Of a stretch of 64,000 nt of DNA, positions 20,333 through 32,564 are shown in pieces. Below the pieces are notes generated by a model. The model was not told the origin of the DNA and searched no databases. It saw only the letters and a list, made by a program, of their open reading frames with translations. Position 1 is the first letter of the stretch. Every line of letters begins with the position of its first letter. The position numbers and the translations under genes are program-made. Source of the stretch: Paramoeba atlantica (taxonomy: Eukaryota; Discosea); assembly GCA_977017575.1 (NCBI GenBank), contig CDRNVI010000056.1:248001-312000 (forward strand), in the 5' to 3' direction.

Positions 20333-22883
20333 GGAAGAAAGACCTTGTTTACCCGTCTGCAAGACGAAAACATCTGACGTTAGTGGGAATCAATTTGCGA
20401 AGCCCAACAATTCCACCATACCCAACCCGTAATAAAGCCAAGACCTTGTTTACCCGTCTGCACGATAACATCTGACGTTAGTGGGAAGCAATTTGCGAAG
20501 CCCAACAATTCCACCATACCGAACCCGTAATAAAGCCAAGACCTTTACCCGTCTGCAAGACGAAAACGTCTGACGTTAGTGGGAAGCAATTTGCGAAGCC
20601 CAACAATTCCACCATACCCAACCCGTAATAAAGCCAAGACCTTGTTTACCCGTCTCCGAGACGAAAACGTCTGACGTTAGTGGGGAGTATTATGCGAAGC
20701 CCAACAATTCCACCATACCCAACCCGTAATAATGCCAAGACCTTGTTTACCCGTCTGCAAGACGAAAACGTCTGACGTTAGTGGGAAGCAATTTGCGAAG
20801 CCCAACAATTCCACCATACCCAACCCGTAATAAAGCCAAGACCTTGTTTACCCGTCTGCACGATAACATCTGACGTTAGTGGGAAGCAATTTGCGAAGCC
20901 CAACAATTCCACCATACCGAACCCGTAATAAAGCCAAGACCTTTACCCGTCTGCAAGACGAAAACGTCTGACGTTAGTGGGAAGCAATTTGCGAAGCCCA
21001 ACAATTCCACCATACCCAACCCGTAATAAAGCCAAGACCTTGTTTACCCGTCTCCGAGACGAAAACGTCTGACGTTAGTGGGGAGTATTATGCGAAGCCC
21101 AACAATTCCACCATACCCAACCCGTAATAAAGCCAAGACCTTGTTTACCCGTCTCCGAGACGAAAACGTCTGACGTTAGTGGGGAGTATTATGCGAAGCC
21201 CAACAATTCCACCATACCCAACCCGTAATAATGCCAAGACCTTGTTTACCCGTCTGCAAGACGAAAACGTCTGACGTTAGTGGGAAGCAATTTGCGAAGC
21301 CCAACAATTCCACCATACCCAACCCGTAATAAAGCCAAGACCTTGTTTACCCGTCTCCGAGACGAAAACGTCTGACGTTAGTGGGGAGTATTATGCGAAG
21401 CCCAACAATTCCACCATACCCAACCCGTAATAATGCCAAGACCTTGTTTACCCGTCTCCGAGACGAAAACGTCTGACGTTAGTGGGAAGCAATTTGCGAA
21501 GCCCAACAATTCCACCATACCCAACCCGTAATAAAGCCAAGACCTTGTTTACCCGTCTGCACGATAACATCTGACGTTAGTGGGAAGCAATTTGCGAAGC
21601 CCAACAATTCCACCATACCGAACCCGTAATAAAGTCAAGACCTTCTTTACCCGTCTGCACGATAACAACGTCTGACGTTAGTGGGAAGCAATTTGCGAAG
21701 CCCAACAATTCCACCATACCCAACCCGTAATAAAGCCAAGACCTTGTTTACCCGTCTGCACGATAACATCTGACGTTAGTGGGAAGCAATTTGCGAAGCC
21801 CAACAATTCCACCATACCGAACCCGTAATAAAGCCAAGACCTTCTCTACCCGTCTGCACGATAACAACGTCTGACGTTAGTGGGAAGCAATTTGCGAAGC
21901 CCAACAATTCCACCATACCCAACCCGTAATAAAGCCAAGACCTTGTTTACCCGTCTCCGAGACGAAAACGTCTGACGTTAGTGGGAAGCAATTTGCGAAG
22001 CCCAACAATTCCACCATACCCAACCCGTAATTAAGCCAAGACCTTGTTTACCCATCTGCACGATAACATCTGACGTTAGTGGGAAGCAATTTGCGAAGGC
22101 CAACAATTCCACCATACCCAACCCGTAATAAAGCCAAGACCTTGTTTACCCGTCTCCGAGACGAAAACGTCTGACGTTAGTGGGAAGCAATTTGCGAAGC
22201 CCAACAATTCCACCGTACACGTGGTTCACTGACGTTCGTGGGAAGCAATTTGCGAAGGCCAACAATTCCACCATACCCAACCCGTAATAAAGCCAAGACC
22301 TTGTTTACCCGTCTGCAAGACGAAAACGTCTGACGTTAGTGGGAAGCAATTTGCGAAGCCCAACAATTCCACCATAACCAACCCGTAATAAAACGAAGAC
22401 CTTGTTTACCCGTCTGCGAGACGAAAACGTCTGACGTTAGTGGGAAGCAATTTGCGAAGCCCAACAATTCCACCATACCCAACCCGTAATAAAGCCAAGA
22501 CCTTGTTTACCCGTCTCCAAGACGAAAGCGTTTGACGTTAGTGGGAAGTACTATGCGAAGCATAACAATTCCACCATACCCAACCCGTAATAATGCCAAG
22601 ACCTTGTTTACCCGTCTGCAAGACGAAAACGTTTGACGTTAGTGGGAAGTATTATGCGAAGCATAACAATTCCACCATACCCAACCCGTAATAATGCCAA
22701 GACCTTGTTTACCCGTCTCCAAGACGAAAACATCTGACGTTAGTGGGAAGCAATTTGCGAAGCCCAACAATTCCACCATACCCAACCCATAATAAAGCCA
22801 AGACCTTGTTTACCCGTCTCCAAGACGAAAACGTTTGACGTTAGTGGGAAGTATTATGCGAAGCATAACAATTCCACCATACC
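20333..22883 (+). repeat. 101-bp satellite array
   Basis: About 25 tandem monomers read GCCAAGACCTTGTTTACCCG..., with GACGTTAGTGGGAAGCAATT and CCAACAATTCCACCATACCC in each. Successive monomers are 101 bp apart, for example gcc at 20734 and 20835. Variants (TCTGCAAG, TCTGCACG, TCTCCGAG; ACCTTTACCC short form) recur in the same order roughly 398 bp apart near the start, indicating a four-monomer higher-order unit. ORFs inside are artefacts of the tandem frame. Confidence 0.9.
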
Positions 22884-24178
22884 CGCGTTCGCAAGGACGC
22901 TCAACACTCTGTCATGTCGATACGTGTAGCGTCCTTGGTCTAAGGATGTCCTGCAACCTGAGAGCAGGTGCCTTAAGGTTTCGGGTTCTGAGTTGCAGAT
23001 ACGGCAAGACACACTATTTGCACCATTCTTCCCCCATGTTCTGAGCATGGTCCGGGTAGGAAGTGGGGCATCACATGTGTAGCGAATCTGCTCAGTGAAG
23101 TGCTCCTAAGGCCGTTAATGGCAGCTGCAAAATCTTTCGCCTGATCTTCCTCCGTGTTCGTGTCCCACCACTGTATGGCAACCGTGGTGCGGCGTCGCAG
23201 AGCGTTAATCATACGCTCCTCGTTCAGGTCAACGAGAGTTTTCCTGGCGCGAGATCGGTCGTTCAAGCAGTGCGTTATGTGAGTTGCGGGCCGTATTTGT
23301 CCTTTCAAGCGTCTCTCCTCTTCTTCCCGTATTTTGTTCCGAAGCACAGCTGCGGCAGCCGGATCTTTGGATTTCTTTAACTGGCACATAAGGTCTGCAG
23401 TACATTCATGCCACAGTTGCGACAGGCTCCTCAGTCCCCAGCCGCGCGATGAGTAAATTGCTTCGGGACTAGAGCCACGCGCCACGTTAATCCAACGCCG
23501 CAGGAAGTTGGTACAGAGTTTCTGGAGTCGGAGGACAAAGTTCATAGTGATGCACGGGTGGATCGTAAGCGAGAAGCGCAAGCGGGAGATAATGGCATGC
23601 TGATATATCCATAGTCGCGAAGGGAGGTCGTGGGCGCTCTTATCGATGTTTCTGAGCCATGACTTAATGAAAGGACGTAGCTTCATGAACAGCGCACGGG
23701 ACTGTTGTGCTCCAGGGGCGATGGTCATGCCCAGAAAGGTGCTACCTGCATCACAGATTTGGGGAATGGGAATGTGATTGACCAGAATTTGTGAACGGCG
23801 TGTCATGTAACCTGGGTGTTCATCGTCCGGTCGCACGGCCATGCATTGTACCCTACTCTTTTTCACTTTTATAGATAAACCTATTTTGCGGAGGATTGAG
23901 GATAGGGCTCCAAATGCGATTTGTGACTCCTTCGGGTTGGTGGTGAGGACCGTGAGATCGTCAGCGTAGGCCTTTATAAAGCAATTCGCATTTGCCTAGC
24001 AGATCGAGTCCGTACGCGGGAAAGTTAAGTGTCATATAACGCACTACTTCCATGACGATAAGGAATAGAGACGGGGAGAGGGTGTCGACTTGGAGTACCC
24101 CACATTGCATAGGAATTGTAGAGGAGAGACCTTCATAACACTTTATTTGCGTAGACGCTCCGTTATATAAACTACTGA
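22884..24178 (-). mobile_element. REL-endonuclease LINE fragment, unit 1 (both ends missing)
   Basis: Minus strand. It carries reverse transcriptase motif B/4 (GVLQVDTLSPSLFL), the catalytic YADD box (FIKAYADDLTVL, about 23955-23990) in another frame, the thumb region in ORF 22973-23866, and the start of the CCHC knuckle (CRICNSEPETLRHLLSGC). The endonuclease is cut off at the junction with satellite at 22884. Confidence 0.8.
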
Positions 24179-25045
24179 GGTTAGTGGGAAGCAATTTGCG
24201 AAGCCCAACAATTCCACCATACCCAACCCGTAATAAAGCCAAGACCTTGTTTACCCGTCTGCAAGACGAAAACGTCTGACGTTAGTGGGAAGCAATTTGC
24301 GAAGCCCAACAATTCCACCATACCCAACCCGTAATAAAGCCAAGACCTTGTTTACCCGTCTGCACGATAACAACGTCTGACGTTCGTGGGAAGCAATTTG
24401 CGAAGCCCAGCAATTCCACCGTACACGTAGTTCACTGACGTTCGTGGGAAGCAATTTGCGAAGCATAACAATTTCACCTTACCCAACCCGTAATAAAGCC
24501 AAGACCTTGTTTACCCGTCTGCAAGACGAAAACGTCTGACGTTAGTGGGAAGCAATTTGCGAAGCATAACAATTCCACCATACCCAACCCGTAATAAAAC
24601 CAAGACCTTGTTTATCCGTCTGCACGATAACAACGTCTGACGTTCGTGGGAAGCAATTTGCGAAGCCCAACAATTCCACCGTACACGTGGTTCACTGACG
24701 TTCGTGGGAAGCAATTTGCGAAGCATAACAATTTCACCGTACCCAACCCGTAATAGCCAAGACCTTGTTTACCGTCTGCAAGACGAAAACGTCTGACGTT
24801 AGTGGGAAGCAATTTGCGAAGCATAACAATTCCACCATACCCAACCCGTAATAAAACGAAGACCTTGTTTACCCGTCTGCGAGACGAAAACGTCTGACGT
24901 TAGTGGGAAGCAATTTGCGAAGCCCAACAATTCCACCGTACACGTGGTTCACTGACGTTAGTGGGAAGCAATTTGCGAAGCCCAACAATTCCACCATACC
25001 CAACCCATAATAAAGCCAAGACCTTGTTTACCCGTCTGCAAGACG
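24179..25045 (+). repeat. Satellite segment between LINE units 1 and 2
   Basis: Eight to nine 101-bp-type monomers, some with a GTACACGTGGTTCACTGACG variant not common in the 20-22 kb array. This segment is copied at 26874-27740. Confidence 0.85.
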
Positions 25046-26873
25046 TATTTATTCAATACAGAATCATATTTAGATTTGCAGAGGTAAATTTCTACCTATG
25101 CTACGGTCGCATACGACGACCCCGCATAGGCTGTTTTACTAGCCTAGCCGCCCCCTTTCCAGTCGGGTGATTCCCGGTTTAGCCAAATAACAAAGCTACT
25201 ACGAATTGCTTCGCGTATGGCTTCAAGTTGGCATTCCGTGGACAGCCCTTTGTCACTCCCAAAAAGGCGGGCTACCTGCCGAAGAGGGGAAGCCGGCAAT
25301 CCTCTTACACCCACCTCCATACACAGCAGATGTGTGTTCGGGTGGTCCATCCTGCGGCGATGCAATATATTCTGATATTTTTCCGTTTTGCGGCAGTGTG
25401 CCTCCGCGATGTTGTCTGTCCAGGGTACGGTCAGTTCAACGATAAATTCAGTTCCATCGTGAAGCCTGACCAGGCCATCTGGACGCAGAGTGATTTCTAG
25501 GTCTGCCCACCAGCTTGGGAGGTTACGGAGGCCCTCGAGGTCGAATGAGGCCCAGGAGGTGTTGGGGGAGCCGACGATCGCGTTCGCAAGGACGCTCAAC
25601 ACTCTGTCATGTCGATACGTGTAGCGTCCTTGGTCTAAGGATGTCCTGCAACCTGAGAGCAGGTGCCTTAAGGTTTCGGGTTCTGAGTTGCAGATACGGC
25701 AAGACACACTATTTGCACCATTCTTCCCCCATGTTCTGAGCATGGTCCGGGTAGGAAGTGGGGCATCACATGTGTAGCGAATCTGCTCAGTGAAGTGCTC
25801 CTAAGGCCGTTAATGGCAGCTGCAAAATTTTTCGCCTGATCTTCCTCCGTGTTCGTGTCCCACCACTGTATGGCAACCGTGGTGCGGCGTCGCAGAGCGT
25901 TAATCATACGCTCCTCGTTCAGGTCAACGAGAGTTTTCCTGGGGCGAGATCGGTCGTTCAAGCAGTGCGTTATGTGAGTTGCGGGCCGTATTTGTCCTTT
26001 CAAGCGTCTCTCCTCTTCTTCCCGTATTTTGTTCCGAAGCACAGCTGCGGCAGCCGGATCTTTGGATTTCTTTAACTGGCACATAAGGTCTGCAGTACAT
26101 TCATGCCACAGTTGCGACAGGCTCCTCAGTCCCCAGCCGCGCGATGAGTAAATTGCTTCGGGACTAGAGCCACGCGCCACGTTAATCCAACGCCGCAGGA
26201 AGTTGGTACAGAGTTTCTGGAGTCGGAGGACAAAGTTCATAGTGATGCACGGGTGGATCGTAAGCGAGAAGCGCAAGCGGGAGATAATGGCATGCTGATA
26301 TATCCATAGTCGCGAAGGGAGGTCGTGGGCGCTCTTATCGATGTTTCTGAGCCATGACTTAATGAAAGGACGTAGCTTCATGAACAGCGCACGGGACTGT
26401 TGTGCTCCAGGGGCGATGGTCATGCCCAGAAAGGTGCTACCTGCATCACAGATTTGGGGAATGGGAATGTGATTGACCAGAATTTGTGAACGGCGTGTCA
26501 TGTAACCTGGGTGTTCATCGTCCGGTCGCACGGCCATGCATTGTACCCTACTCTTTTTCACTTTTATAGATAAACCTATTTTGCGGAGGATTGAGGATAG
26601 GGCTCCAAATGCGATTTGTGACTCCTTCGGGTTGGTGGTGAGGACCGTGAGATCGTCAGCGTAGGCCTTTATAAAGCAATTCGCATTTGCCTAGCAGATC
26701 GAGTCCGTACGCGGGAAAGTTAAGTGTCATATAACGCACTACTTCCATGACGATAAGGAATAGAGACGGGGAGAGGGTGTCGACTTGGAGTACCCCACAT
26801 TGCATAGGAATTGTAGAGGAGAGACCTTCATAACACTTTATTTGCGTAGACGCTCCGTTATATAAACTACTGA
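25046..26873 (-). mobile_element. REL-endonuclease LINE, 5'-truncated, unit 2
   Basis: This is the most complete type of copy, with an intact 3' side. From 5' to 3' on the minus strand: RT motif GVLQVDTLSPSLFL; YADD; thumb ORF (25668-26561); CCHC knuckle CRICNSEPETLRHLLSGC; RHDRVLSVLA; then RPDGLVRL...FIVELTVPW, the PD-(D/E)XK-type endonuclease core; ending in ORF 25144-25743. This order (RT, CCHC, restriction-like endonuclease) is that of the R2/R4/NeSL/CRE-type LINEs. Two frame changes separate the three coding blocks, one between FIK and the motif-B frame and one between thumb and endonuclease. The 5' end stops within the RT and abuts satellite. Confidence 0.85.
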
Positions 26874-27740
26874 GGTTAGTGGGAAGCAATTTGCGAAGCC
26901 CAACAATTCCACCATACCCAACCCGTAATAAAGCCAAGACCTTGTTTACCCGTCTGCAAGACGAAAACGTCTGACGTTAGTGGGAAGCAATTTGCGAAGC
27001 CCAACAATTCCACCATACCCAACCCGTAATAAAGCCAAGACCTTGTTTACCCGTCTGCACGATAACAACGTCTGACGTTCGTGGGAAGCAATTTGCGAAG
27101 CCCAGCAATTCCACCGTACACGTAGTTCACTGACGTTCGTGGGAAGCAATTTGCGAAGCATAACAATTTCACCTTACCCAACCCGTAATAAAGCCAAGAC
27201 CTTGTTTACCCGTCTGCAAGACGAAAACGTCTGACGTTAGTGGGAAGCAATTTGCGAAGCATAACAATTCCACCATACCCAACCCGTAATAAAACCAAGA
27301 CCTTGTTTATCCGTCTGCACGATAACAACGTCTGACGTTCGTGGGAAGCAATTTGCGAAGCCCAACAATTCCACCGTACACGTGGTTCACTGACGTTCGT
27401 GGGAAGCAATTTGCGAAGCATAACAATTTCACCGTACCCAACCCGTAATAGCCAAGACCTTGTTTACCGTCTGCAAGACGAAAACGTCTGACGTTAGTGG
27501 GAAGCAATTTGCGAAGCATAACAATTCCACCATACCCAACCCGTAATAAAACGAAGACCTTGTTTACCCGTCTGCGAGACGAAAACGTCTGACGTTAGTG
27601 GGAAGCAATTTGCGAAGCCCAACAATTCCACCGTACACGTGGTTCACTGACGTTAGTGGGAAGCAATTTGCGAAGCCCAACAATTCCACCATACCCAACC
27701 CATAATAAAGCCAAGACCTTGTTTACCCGTCTGCAAGACG
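26874..27740 (+). repeat. Satellite segment between LINE units 2 and 3
   Basis: Matches 24179-25045 along its length, offset by 2,695. Confidence 0.85.
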
Positions 27741-29568
27741 TATTTATTCAATACAGAATCATATTTAGATTTGCAGAGGTAAATTTCTACCTATGCTACG
27801 GTCGCATACGACGACCCCGCATAGGCTGTTTTACTAGCCTAGCCGCCCCCTTTCCAGTCGGGTGATTCCCGGTTTAGCCAAATAACAAAGCTACTACGAA
27901 TTGCTTCGCGTATGGCTTCAAGTTGGCATTCCGTGGACAGCCCTTTGTCACTCCCAAAAAGGCGGGCTACCTGCCGAAGAGGGGAAGCCGGCAATCCTCT
28001 TACACCCACCTCCATACACAGCAGATGTGTGTTCGGGTGGTCCATCCTGCGGCGATGCAATATATTCTGATATTTTTCCGTTTTGCGGCAGTGTGCCTCC
28101 GCGATGTTGTCTGTCCAGGGTACGGTCAGTTCAACGATAAATTCAGTTCCATCGTGAAGCCTGACCAGGCCATCTGGACGCAGAGTGATTTCTAGGTCTG
28201 CCCACCAGCTTGGGAGGTTACGGAGGCCCTCGAGGTCGAATGAGGCCCAGGAGGTGTTGGGGGAGCCGACGATCGCGTTCGCAAGGACGCTCAACACTCT
28301 GTCATGTCGATACGTGTAGCGTCCTTGGTCTAAGGATGTCCTGCAACCTGAGAGCAGGTGCCTTAAGGTTTCGGGTTCTGAGTTGCAGATACGGCAAGAC
28401 ACACTATTTGCACCATTCTTCCCCCATGTTCTGAGCATGGTCCGGGTAGGAAGTGGGGCATCACATGTGTAGCGAATCTGCTCAGTGAAGTGCTCCTAAG
28501 GCCGTTAATGGCAGCTGCAAAATTTTTCGCCTGATCTTCCTCCGTGTTCGTGTCCCACCACTGTATGGCAACCGTGGTGCGGCGTCGCAGAGCGTTAATC
28601 ATACGCTCCTCGTTCAGGTCAACGAGAGTTTTCCTGGGGCGAGATCGGTCGTTCAAGCAGTGCGTTATGTGAGTTGCGGGCCGTATTTGTCCTTTCAAGC
28701 GTCTCTCCTCTTCTTCCCGTATTTTGTTCCGAAGCACAGCTGCGGCAGCCGGATCTTTGGATTTCTTTAACTGGCACATAAGGTCTGCAGTACATTCATG
28801 CCACAGTTGCGACAGGCTCCTCAGTCCCCAGCCGCGCGATGAGTAAATTGCTTCGGGACTAGAGCCACGCGCCACGTTAATCCAACGCCGCAGGAAGTTG
28901 GTACAGAGTTTCTGGAGTCGGAGGACAAAGTTCATAGTGATGCACGGGTGGATCGTAAGCGAGAAGCGCAAGCGGGAGATAATGGCATGCTGATATATCC
29001 ATAGTCGCGAAGGGAGGTCGTGGGCGCTCTTATCGATGTTTCTGAGCCATGACTTAATGAAAGGACGTAGCTTCATGAACAGCGCACGGGACTGTTGTGC
29101 TCCAGGGGCGATGGTCATGCCCAGAAAGGTGCTACCTGCATCACAGATTTGGGGAATGGGAATGTGATTGACCAGAATTTGTGAACGGCGTGTCATGTAA
29201 CCTGGGTGTTCATCGTCCGGTCGCACGGCCATGCATTGTACCCTACTCTTTTTCACTTTTATAGATAAACCTATTTTGCGGAGGATTGAGGATAGGGCTC
29301 CAAATGCGATTTGTGACTCCTTCGGGTTGGTGGTGAGGACCGTGAGATCGTCAGCGTAGGCCTTTATAAAGCAATTCGCATTTGCCTAGCAGATCGAGTC
29401 CGTACGCGGGAAAGTTAAGTGTCATATAACGCACTACTTCCATGACGATAAGGAATAGAGACGGGGAGAGGGTGTCGACTTGGAGTACCCCACATTGCAT
29501 AGGAATTGTAGAGGAGAGACCTTCATAACACTTTATTTGCGTAGACGCTCCGTTATATAAACTACTGA
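27741..29568 (-). mobile_element. REL-endonuclease LINE, 5'-truncated, unit 3
   Basis: Identical to unit 2 in every stretch I compared, including both frame changes. It therefore arose by duplication of the whole block and not by an independent retrotransposition. Confidence 0.85.
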
Positions 29569-30132
29569 GGTTAGTGGGAAGCAATTTGCGAAGCCCAACA
29601 ATTCCACCATACCCAACCCGTAATAAAGCCAAGACCTTGTTTACCCGTCTGCAAGACGAAAACGTCTGACGTTAGTGGGAAGCAATTTGCGAAGCCCAAC
29701 AATTCCACCATACCCAACCCGTAATAAAGCCAAGACCTTGTTTACCCGTCTGCACGATAACAACGTCTGACGTTCGTGGGAAGCAATTTGCGAAGCCCAG
29801 CAATTCCACCGTACACGTAGTTCACTGACGTTCGTGGGAAGCAATTTGCGAAGCATAACAATTTCACCTTACCCAACCCGTAATAAAGCCAAGACCTTGT
29901 TTACCCGTCTGCAAGACGAAAACGTCTGACGTTAGTGGGAAGCAATTTGCGAAGCATAACAATTCCACCATACCCAACCCGTAATAAAACCAAGACCTTG
30001 TTTACCCGTCTCCGAGACGAAAACGTCTGACGTTAGTGGGAAGCAATTTGCGAAGCCCAACAATTCCACCATACCCAACCCGTAATTAAGCCAAGACCTT
30101 GTTTACCCGTCTGCAAGACGAAAACGTCTGAC
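29569..30132 (+). repeat. Right end of the satellite domain
   Basis: The first 430 bp or so follow the macro-repeat, then ordinary monomers resume. The last monomer breaks off after GACGAAAACGTCTGACTTTG. Confidence 0.8.
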
Positions 30133-30234
30133 TTTGGGCCGTTTTTGATGCCTTACCAGTAAGGGTAGGAGGCGAATCTGACGAAAAAAACGTCATAGAA
30201 TGGTAGCTGAGGTCCCAAACTATCAAAATACGTA

Positions 30235-30979
30235 CCGTCCCCCCCCAATTTAGTGTTTAGTAGAATTGGGCAAAATCGAATACTAAGTAGGGGAGAGGAA
30301 AGATCAATGTAAAAGACGTGAAAAACAGATATAAAATGAAAAAATGAACGGAAAAAAAATGGCGCCGCGAAGCGGCGCCGTGTTCGTTGATGCCGAAACT
30401 ACACTTGAAAACTTTCGAAACGAACCACCTGATGGTTCGCCTACGGCTACCTTCAATCCTCCACACCCTTAGTTCCACGCTTTTCAAGAGTTCTAACCTT
30501 TCGTTTAGTCTTGCAGAGTTTGTTACGCAGCCTCTTGATAATTGCACCCTTGGCATTGATTTTTTTTAAGGAAAAACTCCCTCGTCACTTGGATCTGAAA
30601 TTGATTGTGGAACGGGTTCTTCCTTTTCAGGGGATAAAGAGTCAAGTCTGGTATCGTCATCAGCTCCGCGCGATACATCGGAGTTAAGACCCTTTATTTC
30701 CCCTACCGCTTCTAAAAGCTTTGCGTCTAACCCAGGCGACAATTGTCCATTTCATTGCGCTTCGGTACTATTTTTTCGGTGTTCTCTGTGGTAATCTGAT
30801 TATGCCTGAAAAAACATTAACCGAAAACAAGTCTCGCAGCTCTTTCAAGGTTGGTTTCAAGGTTGGTTTTTCGTGAACGGGGTTGTAAAAAAAATTTGTA
30901 CGCCACTTTCTACGAAGCTTTGAAATTAAACACTAAATAGGGGTGGGCAAGGTACTAAATAGTAAATAGGGGGGGACGG
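30235..30979 (-). mobile_element. C-tract inverted-repeat element with transposase-like remnant
   Basis: The ends CCGTCCCCCCCCAATTTAGT and ATAGGGGGGGACGG are inverted, with ACTAAATAG/TTTAGTGTTTAG subrepeats near both. The minus strand holds two adjacent open stretches, one ending EEPVPQSISDPSDEGVFP and the other with RVWRIEGSRRRTIRWFV...KVFKCSFGINE, that look coding but match no domain I can name. A GGCGCCGCGAAGCGGCGCC hairpin is at about 30361-30379. Confidence 0.5.
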
Positions 30980-31357
30980 CAATAGTAATCGCTTTTGGGA
31001 AATATTGTTTTTGCTTTTTCTTTGGTCGAAAATATATAATTTTTAGGTCATCCCTAAAATTTCGGGAAGTTTGACCATGGAAATATTCGCTATGGGAACA
31101 CGGTTTAGATAGAAACGGAATATCGTCTTCTCGTAACCAGTCTCACGTGGTGTACTCAGCGACAGATTGTATTCCTCACCTTGAGCGAGACGGATCCTCT
31201 TGTGGGAATCATTGACCCACTTTTACATTATTTTGTTTCGCAAATAGCGCTTTTGAACCTTTCATCGAAGAGGGGTTTCCTGATCACTTACTCTATTCGC
31301 ATGAAAAAGAAATCCTAAAAAAGATAACATTAGACAACTGCGTCTTCTTTTTATGAA
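30980..31357. other. Upstream region of LRR locus 3
   Basis: No repeat family recognised and no gene. Rep-A is not visible here, unlike in front of loci 2 and 5. Confidence 0.4.
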
Positions 31358-32158
31358 ATGGATGACAAATTCGCTACACGTCCTAGTAAGGTTAGCCCTC
31401 TTCTCTTGTCTCAGGAGGATATGCTGGAGCGTCTCATTGTGCATCTGACGGGAAGACATAAAACTTGGATTGGTACTCACAGCAAACTCTTCGGACGTTC
31501 CAAGCCTGCATCTGTGTGCAAGTGGAAAGGTGTGACCTGCGACAGCCATACACGCGTTACGGAAATTATGTGGGAATCAATGAGTCTAGAAGGACGTTTG
31601 CAATGGGACAGTCTGCCCAAGTCCGTTATAACTTGTTCTTTCAATAATAACAGACTTACGGGTCCCATTCAACTCAATGCTTTGCCCTCGCAGCTTACCC
31701 ACTTTGATGTATCCTGGAATTCTCATACGGGTGAGTTGTCTTTTGTTGACTTGCCGCATACGCTAGAGACTCTCTATATGCGTCACAATCAGTTAGAGGG
31801 AAATGTAGATTTTACTCAACTGCCTCGGGGTCTAATCAATTTAGATATCGCACTGAACCATCTTTCAGGGGAGGTTAATCTAGCTTGCTTTCCGAGTTCA
31901 ATGCAATATATTTATCTGTCGAATAATGAATTTACGGGACCTCTGCGGCTAGAATCCTTACCTTCCTCATTGGAATGCATCCACTGCGACAGAAATGATT
32001 TTTCTGGATTAACATTTTTTGATGGACTTCCAAACGGATTGCGTGAACTGCGACTGGAAAAGAATAAAGATCTTCATGGAGAAATCGATACCACTTATCT
32101 ACCTCAACATCTAGAGCCGACAATTCGTGAGACGAATATTCGTATAAAATATGATTGA
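31358..32158 (+). CDS. LRR family protein, locus 3 (cleanest copy)
   Basis: The protein has 266 aa with an ATG start. It keeps the family architecture: VSPLLLSQEDMLERLIVHLTG (residues about 12-32), cap VCKWKGVTCDSHTRVTEIMW, then LRRs with LPxxLxxLxLxxNxLxG, ending GEIDTTYLPQHLEPT...TNIRIKYD. The N-terminal MDDKFATRPSK differs from locus 2. There is no signal peptide and no transmembrane helix. The C-terminal TNIR is shared by the family. About eight repeats can be counted, some at 21-24 residue spacing. The molecular role is unknown; LRR-only proteins usually serve as protein-binding platforms. The frame is uninterrupted and codon use looks ordinary, so I consider it functional. Confidence 0.8.
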   Translation: MDDKFATRPSKVSPLLLSQEDMLERLIVHLTGRHKTWIGTHSKLFGRSKPASVCKWKGVTCDSHTRVTEIMWESMSLEGRLQWDSLPKSVITCSFNNNRLTGPIQLNALPSQLTHFDVSWNSHTGELSFVDLPHTLETLYMRHNQLEGNVDFTQLPRGLINLDIALNHLSGEVNLACFPSSMQYIYLSNNEFTGPLRLESLPSSLECIHCDRNDFSGLTFFDGLPNGLRELRLEKNKDLHGEIDTTYLPQHLEPTIRETNIRIKYD

Positions 32159-32564
32159 ATTATGTTTCAATTTGGTGCTATTGGTTGTATACATGCAGTC
32201 TATAGGTTGTATACAGGTCTATAGGTCTATACAGTACAGTACGTTGTATACATACTGTAGATTAGATTGATCGCTTTTTTACCTACACAGGGAGGAAATG
32301 TTACCCACCAAAACTTGTAAATTTTATGAACAAATGAAACGATTTCTGTTCAGTTTTGAAGGCTTTTACAATTTGAAAGCGATGAACTCTTCTTTCCATT
32401 GAAACTTGTAACGTTCTCGATCCTACTACTAATTCCTACTAACTGGGCGAAGGGTATACGGGGGGAACCCTATTACTAATAGGATTTACCGAGCGGACTA
32501 CTAGTATCTTTTTACATCTTCCATACAAGAACTGACTTTTCTTCATTCCCCATATTCCCGTTCC
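32159..32564. other. Intergenic between LRR locus 3 and the Ser-rich gene
   Basis: A run of 'tctataggTtgtataca'-type short repeats (32185-32260) follows LRR3. A pyrimidine-rich leader, with an AG in 'catacaag' about 37 bp before the ATG, precedes the next gene. Confidence 0.4.

Larger units (their letters stand above)
22884..30000 (+). repeat. 2,695-bp tandem macro-repeat (LINE fragment + satellite), about 2.6 units
   Basis: Every landmark recurs at exactly +2,695: ORFs at 22973, 25668 and 28363; at 23961, 26656 and 29351; and satellite variants at 24251 and 26946. Units differ by very few bases (for example at about 23248 versus 25943). Unit 1 starts inside the LINE and lacks about 540 bp of its 3' side. 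Unit 3 leaves the shared sequence at about 30000 inside satellite. The near-identity means recent unequal exchange or an assembly effect. Confidence 0.9.

Noticed and set aside
20333-22883. CRISPR-like regular array
   Set aside because: Units are contiguous 101-bp tandem monomers without unique spacers, in a eukaryotic genome; it is satellite DNA.
24251-24824. ORFs starting LRKLLPTNV in the satellite
   Set aside because: They exist because the monomer lacks stops in one frame; they recur with the tandem repeat and have no domain.
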